Assembly: GCA_900755095.1 (NCBI GenBank)
Contig: CAAEFE010000137.1
Span: 41,470 to 105,469, forward strand
Direction of reading: 5' to 3'
Source: an uncultured Bacteroides sp.
GTDB taxonomy: Bacteria > Bacteroidota > Bacteroidia > Bacteroidales > Bacteroidaceae
DNA: 64,000 nt
The notes below the pieces were generated by a model. The model was not told the origin of the DNA. It made no database searches and saw only the letters and a program-made list of their open reading frames with translations. Below are positions 1 through 13,443 of the stretch, piece after piece (the first letter of the stretch is position 1; each line of letters opens with the position of its first letter). Position numbers and translations under genes: made by a program.

Positions 1-16
1 ATAGATAAGATGATAT

Positions 17-24
17 TATGTTTG
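17..24 (+). promoter_or_regulatory. Possible -7 box TATGTTTG upstream of the S41 peptidase gene
   Basis: TATGTTTG fits the Bacteroides TAnnTTTG -7 consensus. It would give a leader of about 200 nt before the peptidase gene. No -33 box is readable because the window begins 16 bases earlier. Weak call on one motif. Confidence 0.25.
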
Positions 25-126
25 AATTATAAAATAGAGATTACGTCCGAAACGTATGAAGCTGTCTCTGTTTTCTTGTTGAGTATATCGAATTTTTCGC
101 TAAAACATGTGTTTAGGGTTGAAATA

Positions 127-157
127 AACAGATATTGCTAAATTATGAACAGATATT
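127..157. repeat. 10-bp direct repeat AACAGATATT, 21 bp apart
   Basis: AACAGATATT occurs at 127-136 and 148-157, two helical turns apart, in the leader of the S41 peptidase gene. The spacing would suit a dimeric activator. Function is not known and chance is possible in this AT-rich stretch. Confidence 0.35.
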
Positions 158-238
158 TTCTCTGGTAGTGTTTCTTTTTTCTGACCTTTGGTGTGTCCAG
201 AGTACAAACCTGTAAATATTTGAATTGACAACAAAACT

Positions 239-2452
239 ATGATACATATGAAAAACAGATTAGTTGGCTTATTAGTGTTCGCGTTGGTTGCTTTTAACTT
301 ATATGCGCAGTCTGATCAAAGTAAAAAGGGACTTCTTACTTTTACCGGTACGCGTATTATTTCCTTTGATCCAATGCGGGAAATGCCTAAGATGGCTTGG
401 TATAGTGAAAATCAAGATATTCGGGTAGATGAAGAAGTGCTCTTTAATAATCAGTCGTCATTGTTGATTCCGTCTGTACGGGGAAAGAAAACAGAAGCTT
501 ATTTCGGCATGAATAACCGCGATATTACAGGTAAGACGATTGTGTTTAAAGGCAAATACAAATATCAGCAGGCAAATAATGCCAAAGTGAGTTTCGCAAT
601 TAAACTGGATACCCACCTTCAAAGAATAGACGAGAAGGCTATTGGTTTGGAATGTAACGGCAGTCAGGGCTGGAAAGACTTTTGTGTGGAAATGCCGTTT
701 ACACGTTCCAAGAAATTTTTCTTTCGAATACTCTGTGACGGGGAGGCCAGGCTTTGGGTGAACGACTGCCAGGTGCTGATAGATGGACAGTCACTTGATT
801 TAATTAAGAATCCGGATGTTGAAGTGGACAAGGATCTGGAGTTCGCAGGAAATTCAGGAATATCGCTTGGAGACGTTGACGGGCAAACATTGGAAAATCT
901 TGTGGTTTTGGGCAAGGTTTGGGGATTTCTTAAGTATTTTCATCCGCAGGTTGTGGTTGGAAAGTATAACTGGGATTTTGAATTGTTCAGAGTGATGCCC
1001 GGGATAGCAGCTGCGAAGAGCAAAAAGGAAAGGAACTCACTGTTAAACGAATGGATAGATAAGTACGGTAAAATCACGGAAACCGAGGAGTATGTAATCG
1101 GAGATTCGGCCCAATATCATCGTTTTGCACAGCTTGGCTGGCTGGAAGATCCGAATGTCTTCGATAAGAAACTGTCTGAAAAACTAGTGAGAATCAAGAA
1201 TGCCAAACGTAATAGTGTATTGAACTACTATCTTCCGATATTAACCGGAAAGGAGGAGGTGGAATTTGCCAGAGACAAACCTTATCCTTCAATCGATTGG
1301 GAAGATCAGGGATATCGTATTCTTACGGTTTATAGATTGTGGAATGCCATCGAACATGGATATCCTTACGCCAACCTTACAGACCATAGATGGAGTACTC
1401 TGCTGGCGCAATATCTGCCTGAATTTATTTATGCCTCTTCGGAAAAAGATTTGGACCATTCTATACGAAAACTGGCTGCTGAAATCAATGATTCACATGG
1501 AGGGCTTGAATTTCCGAATCATGCTCCCCGATTGTATGGTCTTCCATTGGGATTGACTCAGACAACGGACGGTAAGCTTGTAGTAGAATCAACTGCATTA
1601 AAGCAGATTGAGCGTGGATCGGTCATACTGGCTGTAAATGATAAACCGATTGCGGAAATAATCGACAATTACCGTTCTATATTGCCTTCTTCAAATGAGC
1701 ATGGTTTACTGAGGAATGTCGCATTCAGACTATTTGTTACATCGGAGAATGAAATGAAAGTCACAGTGGAGAATCAAGGGCAGTCCTATGAATATGCGAT
1801 ACCCATGCAGTCTTTTGAAAGGGCATCTTTTAAAGGTCGGAAGAGTCCGTCAGATTACGGACTGGATGCCAGAAAGATTCTTTATGTAGATGCAGGTATA
1901 ATAGGGCTCCCGGAACTGGATCAGATGATGAAAACAAATTTGAATGCCAAAGGAATGATATTGGATATGCGTAAGTATCCGAGATGGGACATTATGGAAG
2001 TACTTGGAAAATACCTTTATCCTCAACCAACTACATTTATGTGGTATTCCATTAATTCGAAGAAATTTCCGGGTAACTTTGGTCTTGATATAATTGGAAA
2101 AATTGGTTTTAAAGAAAATCCTGATTATTTCAAAGGTAAGATTGCTATTCTTGTAAATGAGATGACTCAGAGTTTTGGAGAGCTAATGTCTGTCGCTTAT
2201 AGAGTGGCACCAAAAAGTGCGGTTATCGGTACGCAAACTGCCGGTGCGAACGGTCATGTCGGATATTTATATTTGCCTCGGGGAATTAAATTCACCTATA
2301 CAATGGCGGGAGCATTCTATCCTGAATGGAAATTAAATCAACGGGATGGAGTGACTATTGATATTCCGGTGGAACAGACTGTAGAAGATATAGCTGCAGG
2401 AGAAGATATGTGGATTAGAAAAGCGATTGAATATATTGAGAGTAAACGGTAA
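239..2452 (+). CDS. Secreted S41-family (tricorn/C-terminal-processing type) serine peptidase
   Basis: A 737-residue exported protein. Residues 1-24 form a signal peptide ending LYAQ, so it is probably periplasmic, or outer-membrane associated. The N-terminal half is a beta-rich region I cannot name. The C-terminal half carries S41 hallmarks: a DSHGG motif with His420, as in tricorn-type members, and the nucleophile region TQSFGE with Ser645, followed by GTQTAGANG. The Lys that completes the CtpA Ser/Lys dyad is absent from that last motif, so a tricorn-like His-Ser arrangement is more likely than the CtpA one. An in-frame ATG at 248 is an alternative start. The gene ends in a strong bidirectional hairpin shared with the convergent GH2 gene. 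The substrate is unknown; no sugar-binding module is visible. Confidence 0.8.
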   Translation: MIHMKNRLVGLLVFALVAFNLYAQSDQSKKGLLTFTGTRIISFDPMREMPKMAWYSENQDIRVDEEVLFNNQSSLLIPSVRGKKTEAYFGMNNRDITGKTIVFKGKYKYQQANNAKVSFAIKLDTHLQRIDEKAIGLECNGSQGWKDFCVEMPFTRSKKFFFRILCDGEARLWVNDCQVLIDGQSLDLIKNPDVEVDKDLEFAGNSGISLGDVDGQTLENLVVLGKVWGFLKYFHPQVVVGKYNWDFELFRVMPGIAAAKSKKERNSLLNEWIDKYGKITETEEYVIGDSAQYHRFAQLGWLEDPNVFDKKLSEKLVRIKNAKRNSVLNYYLPILTGKEEVEFARDKPYPSIDWEDQGYRILTVYRLWNAIEHGYPYANLTDHRWSTLLAQYLPEFIYASSEKDLDHSIRKLAAEINDSHGGLEFPNHAPRLYGLPLGLTQTTDGKLVVESTALKQIERGSVILAVNDKPIAEIIDNYRSILPSSNEHGLLRNVAFRLFVTSENEMKVTVENQGQSYEYAIPMQSFERASFKGRKSPSDYGLDARKILYVDAGIIGLPELDQMMKTNLNAKGMILDMRKYPRWDIMEVLGKYLYPQPTTFMWYSINSKKFPGNFGLDIIGKIGFKENPDYFKGKIAILVNEMTQSFGELMSVAYRVAPKSAVIGTQTAGANGHVGYLYLPRGIKFTYTMAGAFYPEWKLNQRDGVTIDIPVEQTVEDIAAGEDMWIRKAIEYIESKR

Positions 2453-2475
2453 GGTTGCACCCTGATTAAAGGGAT

Positions 2476-2523
2476 ATTCAGCCCGTCGATATAATTCGAT
2501 TTGAATATATTGACGGGCTGAAT
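2476..2523. terminator. Bidirectional hairpin terminator
   Basis: ATTCAGCCCGTC (2476-2487) pairs perfectly with GACGGGCTGAAT (2512-2523), and the AT-rich loop pairs further (ATAT/ATAT, ATTC/GAAT). It lies between the convergent peptidase and GH2 genes and could stop both. The T-tracts are weak. Confidence 0.65.
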
Positions 2524-2544
2524 TATACTATTAGCAAGCTGAAC

Positions 2545-4320
2545 TTATTTCTTTATCGGTCTGCTTGGAATCTTTTCAAAGATAGATCTAATCCGTTCCA
2601 TATCAAATTTAGGCTGCCGGTCGTAAGTGTAGATACCGTTTTTCTCTTGTTCGATATCTGAAAACTGTGTATAGCAGAATCCGCTGATGATTCCGGAGGA
2701 TTGAATCGCATTGATGAGTTTTTCGATGCGTTCGAAGAGGGCATCTTCGTTGGTAAATGTTCCTCCATGTCCCCATGTGTCTTCCTTGGTTCTGGATGTC
2801 TCCCATACAATACCGCCGAATTCACCGATGATAAAAGGTTGGTTGGCATAAGCTGCCTGGTTCTTGTCCGGCTTTAAGCTTAGTGCGAAACGTGTTGCAT
2901 CCGGTTCGTAAGTACTGATGCTCCAGATATCTGTCAGGAAATGGAATCCACTGCCGGTAAGGTCGTTGAACGGGCGACTGGGATCGATTGCTTTTGTCAG
3001 TTTTTGCAGGTCAAATACCAAGCGTGCAAATGTACCGGATGTAACATTGCTCAATGGTACGGTAAGAGGTGCCCATGTGATGATAGAAGGGTGATTACGG
3101 TCTCGTTCGAGTATCTCTATCCATTCACTGAGAAGATTTCTTGATGCGATCTCGTCATCGGGATTCATTCCCCAGTTAGGAGACTCTCCCCAAGTGATAA
3201 ATCCCAGCTTATCTGCCCAGTAATGGAATCGTTCTTCAAAAAACTTTTGATGAAGCCGTGCCCCGTTGAAGCCGGCTTTCTTACTTAGTAAAATATCATT
3301 TTTAAGGGCTTCATCGGTAGGTGCAGTCCAGATTCCATCAGGATAATACCCCTGATTCATAACCAGACGCTGGAAATAAGGCTCGTTATTCAAGTAAAAT
3401 TTGCTATTGGCTATATGCACTTTGCGCATACCTACATATGATTTTACCTCATCGATGATCTGCCCTTTGGCATCTTTGACGCAGTAACTGATATCGTAAA
3501 GGTGGGGAGTTTCGGGGCTCCAGGGCTTGATATTCTTTATCGGTAAGATCAGGTTACTGCCATTGGCACATTTTGATGTCATTTGAGCGATTTTTTTCTC
3601 GCTGTCATAGATCGTAACTTCCAGTGTCTGGTCATTGGATATCTGATAGAATTCCGGAGTAATGATCAATTGATTATTGTCGATATCTGGATAGGTATTT
3701 GCCGATTTCAGTCCACAGGGAGAGAGCGCTTCCATCCACACCGTTTGCCAGATACCTGTGACACGGGTATAAAAACAGGCAAAGGAGTTCTTCTCCGGAG
3801 ACTGTTTGCCGCATGCCTGACGGCCCGATTTTGCATCATCGGACACGGATACTACCAGATTGTGACTATTCCCGGGTTTGGCTATGCGGCTGATATCTAT
3901 TACAAAAGGAGAGCTCCCGCCGTTATGAAAACCGACAAGGCGTCCGTCTATATAAATCTCTGCTAAATAGTCGACAGCGCCGAAATGGAGTAAAATCTTC
4001 TTGTTGCTCCAGTCAGCAGGTATCGGCAGAGAACGTTGATACCACATTTTTTTTATAAAGTCCGTGTGATTAACTCCGGATAGTTTGCTTTCCGGGCAGA
4101 AAGGAACCGTAATTGTTTTGCTAAGCTCCTTTGCAGTAGGTAAGTTACGCTTTTTCCCGGAATCATCAAGATCGAATTCATATGTCCACGTACCATTTAA
4201 ATTAACCCAGGTAGTTCTTTCAAATTGTGGGCGGGGATATTCCGGCCGGGGAATATCATTGGTTGCGTTTGCTGCAAAAAAGAGTAGTAAACCAACTAGC
4301 ATCAGATGTGCTTTTCTCAT
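2545..4320 (-). CDS. Short GH2-family glycoside hydrolase with altered acid/base site
   Basis: 591 residues with a signal peptide (residues 1-19, ...FAANA). Domain order is typical GH2: sugar-binding jelly roll (about 25-200), Ig-like domain (about 205-300), TIM barrel (about 305-590). The barrel nucleophile motif IIGEFGG is intact with Glu500. The strand-4 motif that normally ends in Asn-Glu (the Glu being the acid/base) reads HPSIITWAPLTVPLSN, so Thr420-Val421 occupy the Asn-Glu position. The base sequence confirms this reading. The enzyme may be inactive, may use an external acid, or may have changed chemistry. Beta-galactosidase or beta-glucuronidase specificity cannot be told apart. It diverges from the long GH2 gene across a 267-bp gap with promoter-like boxes for both. 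Confidence 0.85.
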   Translation of the reverse strand: MRKAHLMLVGLLLFFAANATNDIPRPEYPRPQFERTTWVNLNGTWTYEFDLDDSGKKRNLPTAKELSKTITVPFCPESKLSGVNHTDFIKKMWYQRSLPIPADWSNKKILLHFGAVDYLAEIYIDGRLVGFHNGGSSPFVIDISRIAKPGNSHNLVVSVSDDAKSGRQACGKQSPEKNSFACFYTRVTGIWQTVWMEALSPCGLKSANTYPDIDNNQLIITPEFYQISNDQTLEVTIYDSEKKIAQMTSKCANGSNLILPIKNIKPWSPETPHLYDISYCVKDAKGQIIDEVKSYVGMRKVHIANSKFYLNNEPYFQRLVMNQGYYPDGIWTAPTDEALKNDILLSKKAGFNGARLHQKFFEERFHYWADKLGFITWGESPNWGMNPDDEIASRNLLSEWIEILERDRNHPSIITWAPLTVPLSNVTSGTFARLVFDLQKLTKAIDPSRPFNDLTGSGFHFLTDIWSISTYEPDATRFALSLKPDKNQAAYANQPFIIGEFGGIVWETSRTKEDTWGHGGTFTNEDALFERIEKLINAIQSSGIISGFCYTQFSDIEQEKNGIYTYDRQPKFDMERIRSIFEKIPSRPIKK

Positions 4321-4481
4321 GTTTTGTAATTTTTGTTATTGTATAATTTAAGTGCCTTAGCTGATTGTAAAAATAGAGATTTAAAAGAAGAAAAGGTGTA
4401 AACGATTGTTCAAATTAGGAAATAATCTGATCATAGTGAAGATTATTCGGTTATATTTGATAAATGTGTATAATAATGTCA

Positions 4482-4489
4482 CAAATTTA
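4482..4489 (-). promoter_or_regulatory. Candidate -7 box (TAAATTTG) for the short GH2 gene
   Basis: On the minus strand this reads TAAATTTG, matching TAnnTTTG. The leader would be about 155 nt. No convincing -33 TTTG is present. Confidence 0.3.
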
Positions 4490-4513
4490 TGGTATGAAAT
4501 AGGTAAAAGCCGC

Positions 4514-4521
4514 TACATTTG
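4514..4521 (+). promoter_or_regulatory. Candidate -7 box (TACATTTG) for the long GH2 gene
   Basis: TACATTTG matches the Bacteroides -7 consensus and would start RNA about 60 nt before the ATG at 4588. A second match, TATATTTG at 4452-4459, is an alternative further upstream. Confidence 0.45.
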
Positions 4522-4569
4522 TAATCGAATGAATTTTAGGAAAATATTATAGAAGAACATTTAAACTAA

Positions 4570-8853
<4,284 letters not shown>

Positions 8854-8882
8854 GAAAAGCGATAAAGAGTGTTATGAAAAAG

Positions 8883-8918
8883 AGAGACTGCCTCATTTTT
8901 TGATTGGAGGCAGTCTCT
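8883..8918. terminator. Bidirectional rho-independent terminator
   Basis: AGAGACTGCCTC (8883-8894) pairs perfectly with GAGGCAGTCTCT (8907-8918) across a 12-nt T-rich loop. It has A-rich sequence on one side and TGTTT on the other, and separates the convergent GH2 and GH97 genes. Confidence 0.85.
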
Positions 8919-8955
8919 TGTTTATGGGAAATATCTTGATTCCTACAGTATAGGC

Positions 8956-10908
8956 TTATTCGAGAACAGCTGCAAACCCACCATTTCTAGCCATTTTGAC
9001 AGAAAGCTTTTGATTCTTATTCATTGCTGCCGATTTCATACGGTAATCCATTGCCTGATATCCTGCATTTATTCCATCCTCAAACGAGGTTACACGGTAG
9101 GTCCTGCCATCTTTCAGGAAGTCGAGATTTATTTCAAATTCTCTTTCATTTTCCTTATCATTAGTCATCCCACCAATAAACCATTTCTCTCCTTTACGCT
9201 TCGCAACGATTACATATTCACCTACTTTGGCTTCCAGAACAACTGTTTCATCCCATGTTACAGGTACTTGGGTAATGAAACGAGTGCAATCTTCATTGCG
9301 GTAATATAAGGTCGGATTGTCTGCCAACATTTGTAAACCGCTTTCGAATATGACAAATAAAGCCATTTGGTATGCACGGGTACCGATACTTGCAGAGTTA
9401 GGACGTTCGGAACGATAGATATTCGGTTGCATACTGATCATAGCTCCAGGAGTGTAATCCATAGGGCCTACCGCATTTCTCATGAAAGGCAAGTAGATGC
9501 TATTCTCCGGCTTACAGCCTCCCATTTGTTCCATACCTCTGACCCCTTCATAGGATAATACATTGGGATACTTGTATTCCAGTCCGGCCGGCTTGAATGA
9601 TCCATGGAAGTCAACAAATAAATGATGTCTGGCTGCTTCTTGGGCTACTCGTTCGTAGTAGTTAACCATCCATTGATCGCTGCGGTCCATGAAGTCTATT
9701 TTTACTCCCTTTATTCCCCATTCATTGAATGTTTTGAAAAGGTCAAAATTCTTTTCTACTGTTAACCAAGTCAGCCAAAGGACAATACCCACATTCTTTT
9801 CTTTTCCATAACGAATCAGCTCATGAAGGTCTACGTCCGGATTAGGAGTGTAAGGATCGCGAGTACTCTTGGCCCATCCTTCATCCATAATAATGTAAGG
9901 GATTCCGAACTTGGATGCGAAATCAATGAAGTATTTGTATGTTTCCAAATTACAACCAGCTTTAAAGGTTACATCTTGCCCATACGGGGTTGCTCCGTTC
10001 CACCATTCCCAACTTACTTGCCCTGGTTTTATCCATGACACATCTTCTAACTGATTCTTATCAGCCAGTTTATAGGTCATAGTGTTCTCAACTAATTGCT
10101 TGTCTTCCTTGGTAATGACAAAGTAGCGCCATGGAAAGTTCCTTTTTCCACTTGTTTTAGCGATATATTCCGCTTCTTTTTCGATTTTGAGGCTGCGGTC
10201 TCCGTCTTCACCAAATGCAAGGGGGACTTTTGGAAAAATGGAGGATATGCCATTGGTCCCGTTTCCTTTCAGAAACATGCAAGGATAGTCCGACAGATCA
10301 GATTCACTGATTAGTATCTTATATGATTTACGTGTATCAATGAGAACTGGAAGTACGGACATTTTATCCGATGGTTTCCATGAGTGACTGGAAATGTGTG
10401 TGTACGGCTCTTCATAAGCTGTTTTGAACCCTCCCGGCTGTTGGAGATGTAATAAATAGTCTGTCGGGAACTGCAATGAAAGGTCTTCTCCCAATACTTC
10501 GATTTCTCCTTTTTGGCGGGTGATAAAACGATAGGCTATTCCATCGTTAAAAGCACGGAATTCTACTGAGTAGTTTCCTTTAAAATTGAGTAGAAGTTGG
10601 TTATATTCGTTATTGATCGTTGAAAATTTCAGTGGAATGACAGGGGTTAAGGTTTCTTTTATTTTGTTCTGTTTTTGTCCGGACAGTTTGGGATGTTCGC
10701 CCAATATTTTATCTTTTAGTTTAAGTTGGAGATAATTGTCTTTCAACAGAACTTCATCATTACAGGCTACGTCATAGTAGATTTTGTCGGTGAGGCGGAC
10801 GGATACTTGTATTTCTCCGTTCGGGGAACTTAACTTTATTTTTTCTTGTGCTTGTACATTGGATACTAAATAATAAACAAGCAAGGGTAAAAGAAAATAC
10901 TTTTTCAT
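8956..10908 (-). CDS. GH97 glycoside hydrolase, retaining type (alpha-galactosidase-like)
   Basis: 650 residues. I chose the ATG at 10908 because it opens a normal signal peptide (MKKYFLLPLL...VQAQ); the upstream TTG at 10962 lies inside the likely promoter. GH97 layout: N-terminal beta-super-sandwich (about 25-270), TIM barrel (about 280-560), C-terminal beta domain. The barrel contains GVKIDFMDRSDQ, whose Asp405 sits where retaining GH97 alpha-galactosidases have their nucleophile, and LSYEGVRG with Glu454 as likely acid/base. Inverting SusB-type members lack this Asp. Hydrolysis of alpha-galactosides is therefore the best guess; alpha-glucosides or beta-L-arabinopyranosides remain possible. 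It has its own promoter box and sits at the 3' end of the leftward PUL, after the GH92 gene and its terminator. Confidence 0.88.
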   Translation of the reverse strand: MKKYFLLPLLVYYLVSNVQAQEKIKLSSPNGEIQVSVRLTDKIYYDVACNDEVLLKDNYLQLKLKDKILGEHPKLSGQKQNKIKETLTPVIPLKFSTINNEYNQLLLNFKGNYSVEFRAFNDGIAYRFITRQKGEIEVLGEDLSLQFPTDYLLHLQQPGGFKTAYEEPYTHISSHSWKPSDKMSVLPVLIDTRKSYKILISESDLSDYPCMFLKGNGTNGISSIFPKVPLAFGEDGDRSLKIEKEAEYIAKTSGKRNFPWRYFVITKEDKQLVENTMTYKLADKNQLEDVSWIKPGQVSWEWWNGATPYGQDVTFKAGCNLETYKYFIDFASKFGIPYIIMDEGWAKSTRDPYTPNPDVDLHELIRYGKEKNVGIVLWLTWLTVEKNFDLFKTFNEWGIKGVKIDFMDRSDQWMVNYYERVAQEAARHHLFVDFHGSFKPAGLEYKYPNVLSYEGVRGMEQMGGCKPENSIYLPFMRNAVGPMDYTPGAMISMQPNIYRSERPNSASIGTRAYQMALFVIFESGLQMLADNPTLYYRNEDCTRFITQVPVTWDETVVLEAKVGEYVIVAKRKGEKWFIGGMTNDKENEREFEINLDFLKDGRTYRVTSFEDGINAGYQAMDYRMKSAAMNKNQKLSVKMARNGGFAAVLE

Positions 10909-10959
10909 TTTTCTTAAATAGTTATGTTGTCGTTTAATGTATTGATTACTAATATTGAG

Positions 10960-10967
10960 CAAATATA
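10960..10967 (-). promoter_or_regulatory. Candidate -7 box (TATATTTG) for the GH97 gene
   Basis: The minus strand reads TATATTTG, a TAnnTTTG match about 52 nt before the ATG at 10908. It argues against the longer TTG-initiated reading frame. No clear -33 box. Confidence 0.5.
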
Positions 10968-11106
10968 AACAATTTGAAATAGATAATAGTATACTAAATA
11001 AAATAGTTTTCTGCTTGGGTAATATGAGGGTATGCTTTTATTTTATCAAAGAGCAAATACAGGAAGTGAAGTATTGACTTGAATGTTTAGTTGTGAAAAT
11101 AAATAA

Positions 11107-11144
11107 GCTGTTCATCAATGACTTTGCAGAAGTTGATGAACAGC
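11107..11144 (-). terminator. Terminator after the GH92 gene
   Basis: GCTGTTCATCAA (11107-11118) and TTGATGAACAGC (11133-11144) form a perfect 12-bp stem. On the minus strand it is followed by TTATTTATTTTC, and it lies about 30 bp past the GH92 stop. It separates the main leftward operon from the GH97 gene. Confidence 0.8.
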
Positions 11145-11175
11145 CTATTTATTTTTCTAAGAATTAGTAAGATTA

Positions 11176-13416
11176 TTATTTATCGGACATAGATGGAGGT
11201 AATTCTCCTGTTCTTGACCATTTTGACGGTTTCGATCCCATTACAAATTCTAGTGTACCTCCTTCACATATGTCTTTATGACAGAACCAGTTTTTGTTAA
11301 GTGGTTTGCCATTCAAGGTCGCTGATTGAATGTAGATATTTTTGTCGTTATTCTTTTTTGTTATAACCTTCAGGGTTTTACCATTTTCAAGATGTATAGT
11401 AACTGAATTAAATACAGGGCTTGAAATAAGATATGTGTCCTGGCCTGCATTAGGATAAAATCCTATAGAATGAAAAGCATACCAGGCAGACATAGAACCG
11501 GAATCATCGTTACCCGGTATTCCGTCACGTGTCGTTTTATATCTATTTTTTAAAATATACCGTACAATCTCGGCTGTTTTGTCTTGCCTGTTTACATAAT
11601 TGTATAATGACGGAATTAAGAATCCTGGTTCATTGGCTATTTGGAATAATCCTATGTGATAACGTTGGTCCCATATCTTGTGGGTAAAAAAGGTATCTAG
11701 TCTTTGAGTGAAAATCTCTTCTCCGCCGCACTTTTGGATTAAACTTTTCATATCATGGGGTACATAGAATGACAACTCAAAAGAGAAAGTCTCATAAGTA
11801 GGTTCTCCCCAATTTCCGCTTTTTAAGGTACTGAAATGCTCTTTATCCCAGTACTTTCCCTCTTCGTTTCTTGGCCATGCAAAGCCCGAAAATCCCAAAC
11901 TTGTTATACTATCATTCCATGTGTTTTGCCAGTTAGATGCATTTTTATAGTATTTATTGGCAATATCTTGTTTCCCTAAACGATCGGCTACCGTAGCGAT
12001 AGCAAAATCACAATTAGAGTATTCAAAAGTACGTGTCAAGCATCTTTCATAAGCTGAAGAAACATAACCTAATGAGTTATAGTCTGCTAAACCTCCACGG
12101 CCTTCTTTTCTTTCATCTCCTCCGGGAGCTACTTTTGCATTTTTCAACATAGCTTGTAAGCCTGCTCCATAATCAATCCCTTGCAGATTCTTTACCATTG
12201 CATCGGCAATCAGAATATCACAATTACTTCCTCCTTGAACACGACCATTATCATTACCACTACGTGCATCAGGCATGTACCCTTCATTGTGGTATATGTC
12301 AATAAGTGAACGTACCATATTTGATTGAACGGAAGGGGTAAGCAATGTAAATAATGGATGGGTAGCACGGAAGGTATCCCAAATGGCATAGAAATCATCA
12401 AAGTTCGGTTCTGTTGATATCCATTTCGGATTTTCTCCGGTCTTGTCTACTGGCTGGAGATAGCAATGATACAAAGCTGTGTATAGTTTAATTTTGTCTT
12501 CTTCTTTTCCTGTGACTTCTATTTTATTTAAGATATTATTCCATTCGGACACAGCCTGAGTATGTACTTTGTTGAAGTCCCAAGTTGTTATCTGCTTTAG
12601 GTTTTCTTTAGCTTTGCCACAACTGATATAGGAGATACCGACACGTACGTTGATTTTTTGGTTTTCAGAGGTCGAATAGCTCAAATAAGCACCTGTTTTT
12701 TCGCCTGAATCGAATTGTTCGTTAATATTCGGCATTAAAGTATTTCCTTTCCATGTGCCGAAGCTTTCTGCCGGTGTATCTGTTTCTGCATAGAAATAGA
12801 CTGTATAGGCCTCTCCTTCATTCCAGCCTCCGCGTACACGGGTGTATCCTTCTATTGTTGAGTTGGAAAGTATGCGTACTTCCGAACCTACAATTCTTTG
12901 AGTTTCGCATATTTGTAAGGCTAGACAACTGCCTAGATCAAAAAGAATTTTGGAGTCTTTGCTTGAGGGGAAAGTATATTCATGAAAACCGGCTTTGCTC
13001 AATGCTGTCAGCCGGGCTGCTGTGCGATAACGCGGCAACTCAACTTTGTATTCTCCTAAAATGGTATTCTCGTTAGCACGGGGGGAAGAATAGTCTTCTA
13101 AATGTATATCTCCGGTCAGAGGTAACATTAATACGTTGCCATATTTGCATCCTCCGCCTGTTCCGCTTACATGAGTATGGCTGAAGCCGTGTATATTGCC
13201 GTCAGGATTCCATCCGGCGTTCCAATCTTTATTGCCGCAATCGGGACCTAATTTTACCATTCCAAACGGAGTACATACTCCCGGAAAAACATTGCCGCCT
13301 CCATCTACGCCGATGAAAGGGTCTACATAGCGTGCATTGCCTGTCACGGTTTGTGCTCCGGCACTTGTTACTGCCATCCATGTAGCAATACAAATTAATA
13401 GTTTTGTTTTTAACAT
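11176..13416 (-). CDS. GH92 exo-alpha-mannosidase
   Basis: 746 residues with a signal peptide (1-21, ...SAGAQ), so periplasmic or cell-associated. The N-terminal beta-sandwich begins with VDPFIGVDGGGNVFPG, the typical GH92 opening, and includes GFSHTHVSGTG. The C-terminal (alpha/alpha)6 domain has GNDDSGSMSAWYAF at about residues 635-648, the GH92 catalytic base region; Asp637 and Asp638 are the visible acids. NEPGFLIPSLYNY is also a family signature. GH92 enzymes are calcium-dependent inverting mannosidases that trim alpha-1,2/1,3/1,4/1,6-linked mannose; the linkage cannot be read here. It lies 27 bp downstream of a GH76 gene in the same operon, supporting a mannan-like substrate. Confidence 0.93.
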   Translation of the reverse strand: MLKTKLLICIATWMAVTSAGAQTVTGNARYVDPFIGVDGGGNVFPGVCTPFGMVKLGPDCGNKDWNAGWNPDGNIHGFSHTHVSGTGGGCKYGNVLMLPLTGDIHLEDYSSPRANENTILGEYKVELPRYRTAARLTALSKAGFHEYTFPSSKDSKILFDLGSCLALQICETQRIVGSEVRILSNSTIEGYTRVRGGWNEGEAYTVYFYAETDTPAESFGTWKGNTLMPNINEQFDSGEKTGAYLSYSTSENQKINVRVGISYISCGKAKENLKQITTWDFNKVHTQAVSEWNNILNKIEVTGKEEDKIKLYTALYHCYLQPVDKTGENPKWISTEPNFDDFYAIWDTFRATHPLFTLLTPSVQSNMVRSLIDIYHNEGYMPDARSGNDNGRVQGGSNCDILIADAMVKNLQGIDYGAGLQAMLKNAKVAPGGDERKEGRGGLADYNSLGYVSSAYERCLTRTFEYSNCDFAIATVADRLGKQDIANKYYKNASNWQNTWNDSITSLGFSGFAWPRNEEGKYWDKEHFSTLKSGNWGEPTYETFSFELSFYVPHDMKSLIQKCGGEEIFTQRLDTFFTHKIWDQRYHIGLFQIANEPGFLIPSLYNYVNRQDKTAEIVRYILKNRYKTTRDGIPGNDDSGSMSAWYAFHSIGFYPNAGQDTYLISSPVFNSVTIHLENGKTLKVITKKNNDKNIYIQSATLNGKPLNKNWFCHKDICEGGTLEFVMGSKPSKWSRTGELPPSMSDK

Positions 13417-13443
13417 ATCTATTCGCTTTTGATTATTTTCAAA

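Noticed and set aside
10909..10962. N-terminal extension of the GH97 protein from a TTG
   Set aside because: It would place the start inside the -7 box TATATTTG and hide the signal peptide; the ATG at 10908 fits better.
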